64,000 bases of DNA, taken from the NCBI RefSeq assembly GCF_015209585.1, contig NZ_JADEYR010000006.1:1-64000 (forward strand), written 5' to 3'. The translations under genes and the position numbers were made by a program. Position 1 is the first letter of the stretch; every line of letters starts with the position of its first letter. The notes under the pieces were generated by a model that saw only the letters and a list, made by a program, of their open reading frames with translations, did no database searches and had not been told where the DNA came from. Below are positions 47,038-56,193 of the stretch, piece by piece. This DNA is from Brachybacterium epidermidis (GTDB lineage: Bacteria; Actinomycetota; Actinomycetes; Actinomycetales; Dermabacteraceae).

Positions 47038-47610
47038 GTGACACGGGAAGGCACGGACCAGTGGCCGATCAGGATCCGCAGCGAGCGGGTCCACATCCGC
47101 GAACCCCTGGATTCGGACAGGCAGGCGATGATCCGCCTGCTCACCGATCCCGTGACCCGGGAGTACCTCGGCGGTGCGGTGGACTACGCCTCCCGCCAGG
47201 CGCTGGAGCTCTCCCCCCTGGGGCTCAGCTGGGGCCGCTGGGTGATCGCCTCCGCGGCTGATGACGCGATGATGGGCTCGATCACCCTGGACTACGACCG
47301 GGGTGAGCTGGAGCTCTCCTACGCGCTGCTGCCGGAGCACACCGGGCAGGGGTATGCGGCGGAGTCCTGCCTGGCGCTGCTGCGGTGGGCGCAGGAGTCG
47401 CTGGAGGACAGCACCGTGATCGCCGTCACGCAGACCCGCAACAAGCGCTCTGTGGCGCTGCTGCGCAAGCTCGGCTTCACCGTGCGCAAGGGGCTCGAGG
47501 AGTTCGGCACCCAGCAGCTGCTGATGGAGCGCTCGCTGAGCGAGCCGCTGCCGGAGCCCGCCGCGATCGTGCAGACCGCCGCCGATCCCCCGCCGCCCGG
47601 CCGCCGCTGA
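47038..47610 (+). CDS. GNAT-family N-acetyltransferase (RimJ-like)
   Basis: A 190-residue protein starting with GTG. The RIRSERVHIREPLDSDRQAMIRLLTDPVTREYLGG opening and the acetyl-CoA loop in LPEHTGQGYAAESCLALLRWAQ, followed by VTQTRNKRSVALLRKLGF, are the RimJ/RimL-like GNAT pattern. C-terminus is a Pro-rich tail. Substrate unknown. Its end converges on arcA with two bases between the stops. Confidence 0.8.
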   Translation: MTREGTDQWPIRIRSERVHIREPLDSDRQAMIRLLTDPVTREYLGGAVDYASRQALELSPLGLSWGRWVIASAADDAMMGSITLDYDRGELELSYALLPEHTGQGYAAESCLALLRWAQESLEDSTVIAVTQTRNKRSVALLRKLGFTVRKGLEEFGTQQLLMERSLSEPLPEPAAIVQTAADPPPPGRR

Positions 47611-47612
47611 GC

Positions 47613-48899
47613 TCAGGCCCGCAGCACGGGGCAGGTCATGCAGCGCGGTCCTCCGCGCCCGCGCCCCAGCTCGTCCCCGTCCAGTTCGAGCACCTCGATG
47701 CCGAGGGAGCGCAGATGGTCGTTGGTGGCGGCCGCCCGCTCGTACGCGACCACCTTGCCGGGCGCCAGCGCCAGCAGGTTGCAGGAGTCGTCCCACTGCT
47801 CGCGCGCGGCGGAGTAGGGGTCCAGCGGTGCGGTGATCACCCGCAGGGAGGGCACCCCCATGCCGCGCGCCAGCACCTGGTCCATCTCGTCGGCGGGGTG
47901 GGCGCGGGAGAGCAGGCGACCACCCACCTTCTCGATCACGTAGCTCTCCACCTGGCCCAGCGGGCCGTAGCGCACCATCGACTCCTCGTCGACCACGGTG
48001 GTCACGGTGTCCAGGTGCATCATCGATCGGCGCTGGGGCAGGGCCAGGGCGATCACCCGGTCCACCACGCCCGCGTCGAGCAGGCCGGCCGCGAGGTGCT
48101 CGGCGCCAACGGCCGTGGTGCGCTCGGACAGCCCCACGGCGACGGTGCTCTCGGACAGCACCATCACGTCGCCGCCCTCCACGGTGCCGACCCCCGCCTT
48201 GCTCGTCTCCGGCGCGAGGACCCGGCGGGGCCCGTCGGGCCCCGTGAACAGGGGGTGGCGGCGATAGAGGGTCTCCAGGTGCAGGCTCTCGCGACGGCGC
48301 GCCGTGTGGCGCATCGGGCTCACCGCCGCCACGTCGCCGACCCACATGGACGAGTCGCGGGTGAACAGGTGGTTGGGAAGGGGGTCCAGCACCAGGTCCT
48401 GCTCGCCCAGGCGCTGCAGCACGATGGACCGCGGCTGCACCCCCAGCTGCTGCAGCTCGCCGATCGTGATCCCGGCTATCAGCACGGTGACCAGCTGCGC
48501 GGAGGGAAGATCGGCGAGCGCTTCGCGCAGGTCCTGGGCGGCGATCGAGCCGAGCACCCATTCGTCGAGGGCTCCGTCGAGCAGCTCGGCACGCGCCTCG
48601 GGCACGTCCAGCACCTCGGTGAGCAGATCGGTCAGCTCCAGCACCTCGGCACCCTCCCTGCGCAGCAGGGCCGAGAACTCCTCGTGCTGGGAACGGGCGC
48701 GGTCCAGCCACAGCACCTCGTCGAACAGGAACCGCTCGCGCGTGTCGGGGGTGAGGCGCTCCATCTCCAGGCCGGGTCGGTGGACGATCACCCGGCGCAG
48801 CGGGGAGATCTCATCGCGCACTCCGCTGCCCGCGGCCCGTGGTGGCGGTCCCATCATTCCCGGGTCTCCAGTGCCGCCGCTGGTGCTCTCGTGGGTCAT
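47613..48899 (-). CDS. arcA: Arginine deiminase
   Basis: A 428-residue enzyme that hydrolyses L-arginine to citrulline and ammonia. VRDEISPLRRVIVHRPGLEMERLTP is the family opening. NHLFTRDSS carries the substrate-binding Asp, MHLDTV the catalytic His, and C420 in GPRCMTCPVL the nucleophile. GAGGAGG lies before the ATG. No arcB, arcC or arcD gene is adjacent, so it stands alone here. It is divergent from the aldo/keto reductase. Confidence 0.93.
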   Translation of the reverse strand: MTHESTSGGTGDPGMMGPPPRAAGSGVRDEISPLRRVIVHRPGLEMERLTPDTRERFLFDEVLWLDRARSQHEEFSALLRREGAEVLELTDLLTEVLDVPEARAELLDGALDEWVLGSIAAQDLREALADLPSAQLVTVLIAGITIGELQQLGVQPRSIVLQRLGEQDLVLDPLPNHLFTRDSSMWVGDVAAVSPMRHTARRRESLHLETLYRRHPLFTGPDGPRRVLAPETSKAGVGTVEGGDVMVLSESTVAVGLSERTTAVGAEHLAAGLLDAGVVDRVIALALPQRRSMMHLDTVTTVVDEESMVRYGPLGQVESYVIEKVGGRLLSRAHPADEMDQVLARGMGVPSLRVITAPLDPYSAAREQWDDSCNLLALAPGKVVAYERAAATNDHLRSLGIEVLELDGDELGRGRGGPRCMTCPVLRA

Positions 48900-49012
48900 G
48901 GCCCCTCCTCGCCGCGCTGCGTCCTGTCCCCGGCACGCTAACAGGGACCCAGCCCGCCCACGGCGGGAGTGACTACCCTGGAGGCATCCGACATCGATCC
49001 CAGGAGGCACCC

Positions 49013-49852
49013 GTGACCGCTCTTTCCATCCCCACCACCGCCCTGGCCGACGGCACCCGGATCCCCCTGATCGGCTTCGGCACCAGTTCCCTCAAGGGCA
49101 CCGATGCAGTGGAGTCGATCGCGGCGGCCCTGCGCAACGGCTACCGCCTGATCGACACCGCCGCCCAGTACGGCAACGAGGCCGCCGTGGGCGAGGGCAT
49201 CCGCGCCAGCGGCCTCGACCCGGAGCAGGCACTGGTGACCACCAAGATCGCCGGTGGCGATCAGGGCCGCGAGCAGGCCCGCACCGGACTGCAGGAGTCC
49301 CTGCGCCGGCTGGGAGCCGAATCCGTGTTCCTCACCCTGATCCACTGGCCGAACCCCTCCCGCGGCCTGGCAGTGGAGACCTGGCGCACCCTGGTGGAGA
49401 TGAAGCAGGAGGGCCTGACCGCCCACATCGGCGTGTCCAACTTCCGGCCGGAGCAGATCCAGGAACTGGTCGATGCGACCGGTGAATGGCCCGAGGTGAA
49501 CCAGATCCAGCTCTCCCCCGCCCTGCCGCGCCCCGAGGCGGTCGCCTTCCACCGGGAGCACGGCATCGTCACCGAGGCCTGGGGACCACTGGGCGGCCGT
49601 GAAGGCCTCTCGCAGCAGTTCGCGCTGCGCAAGGTCGCCGAGAAGCATGGCGCGACGGGCGCCCAGGTGTCGCTGCGCTGGGCGATCGACCAGGACATCG
49701 TGGTGATCCCGAAGTCCTCGGACCCACAGCGCCAGATCGACAACGCTTCCCTGGACCATGTGGCGCTGGACGACGAGGACCGCGCCCTGCTGGCCGCCCT
49801 GGACCTGGGCGAGAAGCAGGCCTGGGACTCGCGGGAGCACGAGGAGTGGTGA
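49013..49852 (+). CDS. Aldo/keto reductase
   Basis: A 279-residue NADPH-dependent TIM-barrel reductase with GTG start (AGGAGG eight bases upstream). The catalytic tetrad is visible: D and Y in LIDTAAQYGNEAAVG, K in TTKIAGG, H in TLIHWPNP. The cofactor end is IVVIPKSSDPQRQIDN. Substrate unknown. Its stop overlaps the start of the sirtuin gene, so the two are coupled. Confidence 0.9.
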   Translation: MTALSIPTTALADGTRIPLIGFGTSSLKGTDAVESIAAALRNGYRLIDTAAQYGNEAAVGEGIRASGLDPEQALVTTKIAGGDQGREQARTGLQESLRRLGAESVFLTLIHWPNPSRGLAVETWRTLVEMKQEGLTAHIGVSNFRPEQIQELVDATGEWPEVNQIQLSPALPRPEAVAFHREHGIVTEAWGPLGGREGLSQQFALRKVAEKHGATGAQVSLRWAIDQDIVVIPKSSDPQRQIDNASLDHVALDDEDRALLAALDLGEKQAWDSREHEEW

Positions 49853-50634
49853 CCACGCGCCGCAGGGGCGTGTTCCGGCCCGGTCCGGAGCACCGCGAGA
49901 TCGTGTTCCTCACCGGCTCGGGGCTGAGCGCCCGCACGGGGATGGGCACCTTCCGCGGTCCGCAGGGGCTGTGGGCCCTGGACCCGCAGATCGAAGCGGC
50001 GATGCATGCCGAGCGCCTTCCGGACTCCCTGCCGGACCTGTGGCGGGTGTGGGGGAAGATGGCGAAGATCGCCATGGACCACGGCCCCACCCCGGGGCAC
50101 CGGGCGATCGCCCGCATGGGCTCACCGGTGATCACTCAGAACATCGATGGGCTGCACCAGGCCGCCGGCAGCGAGGTGGTGGCGGAGCTCCACGGCAGCG
50201 CCCTGCATGCGGTGTGCCTGGGCGGGGAGTGCCACTGGCGGATGCCCGTCACCCCGGGCGAGGGCTCGACCGCGACCGACCACGGGGTGCCCGAGGACTG
50301 CCCGCACTGCGGCAGCCCTACCCGGCCGGACGTGGTGCTGTTCGACGAGATGCTGCCCGCCCAGGCCCTGGACCTGGGGATGCGCCTCGCGCAGCGGGCG
50401 GACCTGTTCGTGGCGGTGGGCACCAGCGGCGTGGTGTTCCCGGCCGCGCACCTGGCCCCGCTGGCGAAGACCCACGGCGCCACCACGGTGCTGATCGACA
50501 TCGACCCCCCGCAGGAGCCGATCGTGCGCGCGGCCTTCGACCACGTGATCGCGGCCGACGCCCACGACGTGCTGCCCGAGTGGGAGCGCGCCGCCAACGG
50601 GGTGGGGCGCTCCTCGTTCCTGGACCCGTTCTAG
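49846..50634 (+). CDS. Sir2-family NAD-dependent protein deacylase
   Basis: A 262-residue sirtuin. The cofactor motif reads [16 protein letters not shown], with Ser replacing the usual Ala of GAGxS and TGMG replacing [17 protein letters not shown] and H116 in ELHGS (general base) are normal. Four zinc cysteines are at C124, C129 and in CPHC near 151-154. [11 protein letters not shown] is the C-terminal Rossmann motif. Starts with GTG, overlapping the aldo/keto reductase stop; its TAG is shared with the cysE stop as CTAG. Confidence 0.87.
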   Translation: MVTTRRRGVFRPGPEHREIVFLTGSGLSARTGMGTFRGPQGLWALDPQIEAAMHAERLPDSLPDLWRVWGKMAKIAMDHGPTPGHRAIARMGSPVITQNIDGLHQAAGSEVVAELHGSALHAVCLGGECHWRMPVTPGEGSTATDHGVPEDCPHCGSPTRPDVVLFDEMLPAQALDLGMRLAQRADLFVAVGTSGVVFPAAHLAPLAKTHGATTVLIDIDPPQEPIVRAAFDHVIAADAHDVLPEWERAANGVGRSSFLDPF

Positions 50635-51212
50635 ATCCAGATCGCCGGATCCACCTGCTCGGTGGGGTGGGCCGCGCCGGTGCGCACCTTCGCCGGCACC
50701 CCGATCGCGGTGGCGCGGGCGGGCACGTCCTTGACCACCACGGCATTGGCACCGACCTGGGCCTGGGAGCCGATCGTGACCGGCCCGATCACCCGGGCAC
50801 CAGCGCCGATGGTGACGCCGTCCTCGACGGTGGGGTGGCGCTTGGTGCGCTCCATGGAGCGGCCACCCAGGGTGACGCCGTGGTAGAGCATGACGTCGTC
50901 GCCCACCTCGGCGGTCTCCCCGATCACCACGCCCATGCCGTGGTCGATGAAGAAGCGCCGGCCGATGGTGGCACCGGGATGGATCTCCACGCCGGTCACC
51001 GAGCGTGCACCCTGGGCGATCACCAGCGCCGGGAGCTTCACCCCGCGCTTCCACAGGGCGTGGGCGGCGCGGTGGGTCCAGATGGCGTGCAGACCCGGGG
51101 AGGTGAGCATCAGGGCCAGGTCGTCGGTGGCGGCGGGGTCACGACGGCGGGCCGCCGCGACGTCCTCCCGGACGGTCGCGACGGCCCCCATCACCGCATC
51201 GGTGAGTCTCAT
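50631..51212 (-). CDS. cysE: Serine O-acetyltransferase
   Basis: A 193-residue enzyme that acetylates L-serine to O-acetylserine. The N-terminal helical part is short. The left-handed beta-helix hexapeptide repeats run through [31 protein letters not shown] and [43 protein letters not shown] carries the conserved catalytic His. The C-terminal tail ends in Ile (DPAIWI), the feature that lets SAT bind the cysK active site in the cysteine synthase complex. It lies seven bases from cysK in one operon. Confidence 0.93.
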   Translation of the reverse strand: MRLTDAVMGAVATVREDVAAARRRDPAATDDLALMLTSPGLHAIWTHRAAHALWKRGVKLPALVIAQGARSVTGVEIHPGATIGRRFFIDHGMGVVIGETAEVGDDVMLYHGVTLGGRSMERTKRHPTVEDGVTIGAGARVIGPVTIGSQAQVGANAVVVKDVPARATAIGVPAKVRTGAAHPTEQVDPAIWI

Positions 51213-51219
51213 CGAGCGG

Positions 51220-52149
51220 TCAGTCCATGTACTCGGCGTACAGCGGCGTGGTGAGGTAGCGCTCGCCGAAGGACGGCACGACCACCACGATCATCTTCCC
51301 GGCGAACTCCTCACGGGCGCCGATGCGGGCGGCGGCCTCGATGGCGGCGCCGGAGGAGATGCCCACCAGCAGGCCCTCGCTGCGGGCCACCTCGCGGGCA
51401 CGGTTCATGGCGGTCTCGGCGTCGATGTCGAGGACCTCGTCGTAGATCTCGGTGTCCAGCACGGTGGGCACGAAGTTGGCGCCGATGCCCTGGATCTTGT
51501 GGGGGCCGGGCTTGCCGCCGGTGAGGATGGCGGACTCCTCGGGCTCCACCGCGAACATCCTCACCTCGGGCTTGCGCTCCTTGAGCACCTGGCCCACCCC
51601 GGTGATGGTGCCGCCGGTGCCGATGCCGGCCACCACGGCGTCGACCTGGCCGTCGGTGTCGTTCCAGATCTCCTCGGCGGTGGTGCGGCGGTGGATCTCA
51701 GCGTTGGCGGGGTTGTCGAACTGCTTGACCTGCACCGCGCCGGTCTCGGCGGCGATCTCCTCGGCCTTCTCCACGGCGCCCTTCATGCCCTTGGGGGCCT
51801 CGGTGAGCACGAGCTCGGCACCGAAGGCGCGCAACAGGGCGCGCCGCTCCTTGGACATGGACTCGGGCATGGTGAGGATCACCTTGTAGCCGCGGGAGCT
51901 GCCGATCATGGCCAGGGCGATGCCGGTGTTGCCGCTGGTGGCCTCCACGATGGTGCCGCCGGGCTGGAGCTCGCCGGAGGCCTCGGCGGCATCGATCATG
52001 GCCACGCCGATGCGGTCCTTGACGGAGTTGGCGGGATTGTAGAACTCGAGCTTGGCCACCACGGTGGCCTTGACGTCGTCACCCAGGCGGTTGAGCTTCA
52101 CCAGGGGGGTGCGGCCGACGAGCTCGGAGACGTTCTCGTAGGTGGTCAT
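51220..52149 (-). CDS. cysK: Cysteine synthase A (O-acetylserine sulfhydrylase)
   Basis: A 309-residue PLP enzyme that makes cysteine from O-acetylserine and sulfide. K44 in [12 protein letters not shown] binds [26 protein letters not shown] and SSGAAIEAA are the phosphate and substrate loops. It precedes cysE on the same transcript. GAGGAGG lies near its ATG. A TATGAT -10 and an unusual direct-repeat pair lie upstream (see findings). Confidence 0.95.
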   Translation of the reverse strand: MTTYENVSELVGRTPLVKLNRLGDDVKATVVAKLEFYNPANSVKDRIGVAMIDAAEASGELQPGGTIVEATSGNTGIALAMIGSSRGYKVILTMPESMSKERRALLRAFGAELVLTEAPKGMKGAVEKAEEIAAETGAVQVKQFDNPANAEIHRRTTAEEIWNDTDGQVDAVVAGIGTGGTITGVGQVLKERKPEVRMFAVEPEESAILTGGKPGPHKIQGIGANFVPTVLDTEIYDEVLDIDAETAMNRAREVARSEGLLVGISSGAAIEAAARIGAREEFAGKMIVVVVPSFGERYLTTPLYAEYMD

Positions 52150-52162
52150 GCGGGAGGTCCTC

Positions 52163-52211
52163 CTCGGTTCGAAGCTGCGCTCGATTCAAAGCTGTGCTTA
52201 GCCCGATCATA
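52163..52211 (-). promoter_or_regulatory. cysK promoter: -10 TATGAT and a 15-bp direct repeat in the leader
   Basis: On the minus strand, TATGAT (52211-52206) is a strong -10 for cysK. Between it and the ribosome site, CTCGATTCAAAGCTG (52180-52194) and CTCGGTTCGAAGCTG (52163-52177) are two copies of a 15-base unit (13/15 identical, plus-strand orientation) spaced 17 bases apart. Repeats in this position may bind a regulator that controls the start of the message. The function is not shown. Confidence 0.5.
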
Positions 52212-52315
52212 ACGCGCTCACCGTCGGTTCCTGACAGTGCCGAGCGTGGTCATCCCCACCGAAAGGCCCATGCGGGATAGACCTGGGGTTGATCCGCACC
52301 CCGCACCCCAACACC

Positions 52316-52321
52316 TAGTCT
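52316..52321 (+). promoter_or_regulatory. -10 box TAGTCT of a leaderless promoter
   Basis: TAGTCT is six bases before the ATG at 52328. A -35 is not clear; TTGATC at 52289 is 21 bases away, too far. Confidence 0.45.
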
Positions 52322-52327
52322 CGGCAG

Positions 52328-53920
52328 ATGCTCACCCCCTCCTCCCCTGGCCGCTCCTCCCCGCCCGATGGAGCTCGCCCGCGCTCGTCCGTCCCGACTC
52401 CCTCCCTGCTCACGCTGCTGGTGGTCGCCCTGCTGATGGCCCTGTCGGCGGCGCTGGCACCGCCGGCCGCAGCCGTGCCGCCCAGCGACGTCACGATCGA
52501 CGACCGGGCCGACGCCGTGGACGACGAAGCGCTAGAGGACCGCCTGGCGGCGACGGACTTCCGCCGCGAGGTGGACCTCGCTGTGCTCGTCATCGACGTC
52601 ACCGAGCTGGACATCCCCGCCTCGCGCGACACGGCGCTGAACGACGCCGTGCTGGCTCACGCCAAGCAGGAGCGTCCCGAGTGGATGGACGGCGACAAGT
52701 GGGCCGACGGCCGCGTGATCATCGCCCTGGACCCCGAGAACCGGATCCTGGGCACCTACGGCGGTGAGGACGTGAAGCTCTCCGCGGGCGGCTTCGAGAA
52801 CGTGCAGGACGAGATGCGCGATCCCGCCCAGGACCGTGATTGGGAGGGCGCCCTGGTGGCCGGGGCCGAGGAATACGCCGAGCTGCTGGACCAGCCGTGG
52901 TGGCAGACCACCGCGGCCATCGGCGGTGCCCTTGCGGCGCTGGGCGCGGCCGCGGCGACCGTGCTGGGGATCATCGTCGGGCGCCGGAATGCGCGCGCAC
53001 GGGTGGCGAGTGCGCGGCCGGGCTGGGACCGGGTACGTGCCGAGCGCGCCGAGACCGAAGCCGCTGCCCGCACCCTTCCTGCCCACTCCCCCTACGCCGA
53101 AGCGGTGCTGGACCGGTACCAGCGCTACCTCACAGGGATCGAGAAGGCCGAGCAGCTCGACCAGCAGATCCCCGCCACCCTGCCGTGGGCCTGGGGCCTG
53201 CGCGGGCACCAGCGGCGCGCCTCGAAGGACTTCTCCCGCCAGGTGGAGCGACTCGACGCGATCGACGACGACGTCATCGCCGCCAATGACCTGCTGCACC
53301 GGATCGGTGACTGGCGCAGCGCCTGGGAACGGGAGCAGGCACCCCTGCGCGACTCCCTGGAGGCCGTCGAGGGCGCCCTGATGCGCAGCGAGGGCGATCT
53401 CTCCGAGCGATCACCCGAGGAGCAGGCCGCCGTGGATGCCCTGCGTGAGCAGTGCGACCGCACCGAGGCGGAGATGAACCGCCTCACCCGGCAGCTCGGG
53501 CAGGACGAGATCACCCCGGACACCGCCCTGGAGGGACTGGACACCCTGACCGCCGAGCTCTCCGAGCGCGCGATGGCGGTGCGCGAACTGGGCATCTCCC
53601 GCATGGCGGAGGACGAGGGCGAGGTGGAGCTACTGCGCGATGCGAGCGTGTACGTCGAGGACGAGGAGGTGTACGACCGGACACTGCGCGCGCGCCGCCA
53701 CCAGCGACTGGTCGCCGACGGCGCGGCCGGGAGCGATGGCGCCGACGGCTACGGCACCTTCTGGCACGTCAGCCCGATCCTGTGGCTGAACACCTGGCAT
53801 TCGCAGGCCGCGGACGAACTGGAGTCGCACCGCAATCCCTCCGGCTCGTCCGGCACCTCGAGCGTCTCGGGCTACTCCTCCTCGAGTTTCTCCGGGGCGG
53901 GCAGCTCGAGCCGGTTCTGA
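52328..53920 (+). CDS. DUF5129/TPM-domain-like membrane protein
   Basis: A 530-residue protein. A signal-like hydrophobic segment at 26-50 (LLTLLVVALLMALSAALA) precedes an extracytoplasmic domain to about 190. That domain holds the TPM-like DLAVLVIDVTEL and WADGRVIIALDPENR. A TM helix at 193-217 follows, then a cytoplasmic region with long charged helices (LRDSLEAVEGALMRSEG and further, likely coiled coil). The tail is Ser/Gly-rich (SSSSFSGAGSSSRF). The layout matches actinobacterial TPM/DUF5129 membrane proteins; function unknown. It converges on trpS with 14 bases between. Confidence 0.65.
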   Translation: MLTPSSPGRSSPPDGARPRSSVPTPSLLTLLVVALLMALSAALAPPAAAVPPSDVTIDDRADAVDDEALEDRLAATDFRREVDLAVLVIDVTELDIPASRDTALNDAVLAHAKQERPEWMDGDKWADGRVIIALDPENRILGTYGGEDVKLSAGGFENVQDEMRDPAQDRDWEGALVAGAEEYAELLDQPWWQTTAAIGGALAALGAAAATVLGIIVGRRNARARVASARPGWDRVRAERAETEAAARTLPAHSPYAEAVLDRYQRYLTGIEKAEQLDQQIPATLPWAWGLRGHQRRASKDFSRQVERLDAIDDDVIAANDLLHRIGDWRSAWEREQAPLRDSLEAVEGALMRSEGDLSERSPEEQAAVDALREQCDRTEAEMNRLTRQLGQDEITPDTALEGLDTLTAELSERAMAVRELGISRMAEDEGEVELLRDASVYVEDEEVYDRTLRARRHQRLVADGAAGSDGADGYGTFWHVSPILWLNTWHSQAADELESHRNPSGSSGTSSVSGYSSSSFSGAGSSSRF

Positions 53921-53934
53921 CCCTCACGACGGGG

Positions 53935-55020
53935 TCAGTAGACCATCCCCATCACCTCGCGCACCGTCGCCAGGGTGTCGTTCGCGACGTCGTTGGCCCG
54001 CTCATTGCCCGCCCGCAGGATGGAGAACAGCTGGGCCGGGTCCTTCTCCAGCTCGGCCCTGCGCTCGCGGATCGGCGCCAGGTGCTCGTTCAGCGCCTCG
54101 GCGGTCATCATCTTGAGCGTGCCGGCCCCCTTGTCCCCGATCTCGCCGGCGATCTCCTCCGGGGTGCGCCCGGTGCACTGCGAGGCGATGGTCAGCAGGT
54201 TCGCCACCTCGGGGCGTGACTCCGGGTCGTAGGTGATCTGGCGGTCCGAGTCGGTCTTCGCCTTCTTGATGCGCTTGACGGTCTCGTCCGCGCTCATGCG
54301 CAGCATCACTGTGTTGCCCAGCGACTTGCTCATCTTCGCCCCGCCGTCCAGGCCCAGGATGGTGGGCGCCTCCGAGAGCAGCGCGTCGGGCTCGCGGAAG
54401 ACGGTCTGGCCGCCGGCGTAGCGCTCGTTGAAGCGACGGGCGATCACACGGGTCTGCTCGATATGGGGCAGCTGGTCCTTGCCCACCGGCACCACGTTGC
54501 CGTGGCAGAAGAGGATGTCGGCCGCCTGGTGCACGGGATAGGTGAGCAGCAGGCCACCCATGGCGGACTTCCCGGCTGCCTGGAGCTCCGCCTTCACGGT
54601 GGGGTTGCGCTCCAGCTCGGGCTGCGTGACCAGCGAGAGGAACGGCAGCATCAGCTGGTTGAGGGCCGGAACCGCGGAGTGGGCGAAGACCGTGGCCCGT
54701 TCCGGGTCGATCCCGACGGCCAGGTAGTCGGTGAGCAGCTCACGAACGCTGCCGCGGATGTCCCCCACCACGTCGCGATCGGTGATCACCTGGTAGTCGG
54801 CGACCAGCACCCAGGTCTCGACCCCGGCATCCTGCAGGCGCACGCGGTTGCGCAGCGATCCGAAGTAGTGCCCGATGTGGAGCGCGCCGGTGGGGCGGTC
54901 CCCGGTGAGCATGCGCAGGCCCGAGGGATCGGTGGCGATCTTCTGCTCGAGGGCCTGGCTGCGTGCCTGGGCGGTGTCGTAGCTGGTACGGGAGATCTGG
55001 GAGGAGGTCGCGTCGGTCAC
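53935..55020 (-). CDS. trpS: Tryptophanyl-tRNA synthetase
   Basis: A 361-residue class I synthetase. HIGH at 48-51 (DRPTGALHIGHYFGS) and KMSKS at 229-233 are perfect. It starts with GTG, overlapping the TGA of the upstream LacI gene (GTGA). A TAGCAT box six bases from the GTG lies within the LacI 3' end, so trpS may also have its own leaderless transcript. It is somewhat longer than the Bacillus enzyme because of an N-terminal extension. Confidence 0.95.
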   Translation of the reverse strand: MTDATSSQISRTSYDTAQARSQALEQKIATDPSGLRMLTGDRPTGALHIGHYFGSLRNRVRLQDAGVETWVLVADYQVITDRDVVGDIRGSVRELLTDYLAVGIDPERATVFAHSAVPALNQLMLPFLSLVTQPELERNPTVKAELQAAGKSAMGGLLLTYPVHQAADILFCHGNVVPVGKDQLPHIEQTRVIARRFNERYAGGQTVFREPDALLSEAPTILGLDGGAKMSKSLGNTVMLRMSADETVKRIKKAKTDSDRQITYDPESRPEVANLLTIASQCTGRTPEEIAGEIGDKGAGTLKMMTAEALNEHLAPIRERRAELEKDPAQLFSILRAGNERANDVANDTLATVREVMGMVY

Positions 55021-56039
55021 CGTGCCATGCTAGTCGCAGGGGCAGCAGCGGTGGATCCGCGCACCACCAGCTGCGGCCGCACCACCACCTCGGTGCGGGC
55101 GGGGCGGCGGGACCGCTCCCCGCCGGACAGCGCCGTGCGCACCGCGGCCCGCGCCATCTGCGGCACGGCCTGGCGCACCGTGGTCAGCGGCGGGCTGGTG
55201 AGCGAGGCCCAGAACACGTCGTCATACCCGACCACCGAGACGTCCCCGGGCACCGACAGCCCCAGGGACCGCACCCCCTCGAGCGCTCCCGCCGCCATCA
55301 CGTCGGATCCGCACACCACGGCCGTGGCACCGCGCCCCACCAGATCGCGGGAGGCCTCGTACCCACCGGCGTAGGAGAAGTCCGTGAAGGCCACGGGATG
55401 GTCCTGCCCGGGGTGCTGGACCGGGGCCTCCTCGAAGGCGCGCAGCTTCTTGCGCACCGGCCAGGTGTGCTCGTCCCCGACCGCCAGGCCCACCTTCTCG
55501 TGTCCCAGGTCGTGCAGGTGGGTGAGCACCGAGCGCACCGCGTGGTCGTCGTCCGTGGAGAGGAAGGAGGCGTCCACGTCATCGCGCACCCCGTTGACCA
55601 GCACCAGGGGCGTGCCGCTCGCGGTGACCTCGAGGTAGTGATCCACGGGGTCGGACTCCTGGGCGTGGTGCCCGGAGACCACGATGATGCCGACCGCTCC
55701 CGCGTGCCGGAAGCGCTGGAACGCCTCGCGCTCGCGTTCGACGGTGCGTGCCCGCACCGACACCAGGGCGGAGGCGCCGCGCTGGAACAGCTCGGCCTCG
55801 ATCCGCTCCACCCAGGAGGCGAACACCTGGTTGTCGAGGTCCGGCACCAGCACCCCCACCAGCGGCCCCGACTGCGTCACATCGGGACCGACGTCCCGCC
55901 CGAGCTGTCGGGCCACGTCGATCACCGTGCGACGTGTGGTCTCGTTGACGCCCGCACGGCCGTTGAGCACGCGGGACACCGTGGCCTCGCTCACCCCGGC
56001 GGTGCGGGCGATGTCGATGAGTCGCGCCTTCACACTCAT
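55017..56039 (-). CDS. LacI-family regulator, probable repressor of the maltodextrin operon (MalR-like)
   Basis: A 340-residue protein. KARLIDIARTAGVSEATVSRVLNGRAG is the helix-turn-helix, beginning almost at the start codon as expected (unlike the LacI protein at 3195). The effector domain follows with GVLVPDLDNQVFASWVERIE, GAVGIIVVSGHHAQ, and the C-terminal TSPPLTTVRQAVPQMARAAVRT. GGAAGG lies before the ATG. It is divergent from malE over a 154-base control region with a LacI-type repeat. Its stop overlaps the trpS start. Confidence 0.9.
   Translation of the reverse strand: MSVKARLIDIARTAGVSEATVSRVLNGRAGVNETTRRTVIDVARQLGRDVGPDVTQSGPLVGVLVPDLDNQVFASWVERIEAELFQRGASALVSVRARTVEREREAFQRFRHAGAVGIIVVSGHHAQESDPVDHYLEVTASGTPLVLVNGVRDDVDASFLSTDDDHAVRSVLTHLHDLGHEKVGLAVGDEHTWPVRKKLRAFEEAPVQHPGQDHPVAFTDFSYAGGYEASRDLVGRGATAVVCGSDVMAAGALEGVRSLGLSVPGDVSVVGYDDVFWASLTSPPLTTVRQAVPQMARAAVRTALSGGERSRRPARTEVVVRPQLVVRGSTAAAPATSMAR
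55027..55032 (-). promoter_or_regulatory. -10 box TAGCAT inside the LacI gene (internal trpS promoter)
   Basis: Minus-strand TAGCAT (plus ATGCTA) lies six bases from the trpS GTG and within the last codons of the LacI gene. Confidence 0.4.
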
Positions 56040-56085
56040 CCTTCCAGGTCAGCGGGCCGCGTCGCCCGTGTCCGAATCGATATCT

Positions 56086-56133
56086 GCAAGTTCTTGCGCA
56101 TTCTTGCACGAATGGGGCGCTTCGTTCTACAGT
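56086..56133 (+). promoter_or_regulatory. malE promoter with overlapping LacI-type operators
   Basis: TTGCAC (56104-56109), an 18-base spacer and TACAGT (56128-56133) form the promoter of malE. Upstream and overlapping the -35 is a 10-bp tandem direct repeat (TTCTTGCGCA at 56091-56100 and TTCTTGCACG at 56101-56110), and GCAAG-TT-CTTGC at 56086-56097 is a perfect inverted repeat. Such TTGC elements are typical of maltose-type LacI operators in actinobacteria. The divergent LacI protein is the likely ligand. Confidence 0.6.
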
Positions 56134-56193
56134 CCGTAGCGACAGGTCAGAGCCTGCCCGGTCGAAATCCGACCACGATTCAAAGGAGAAGAC

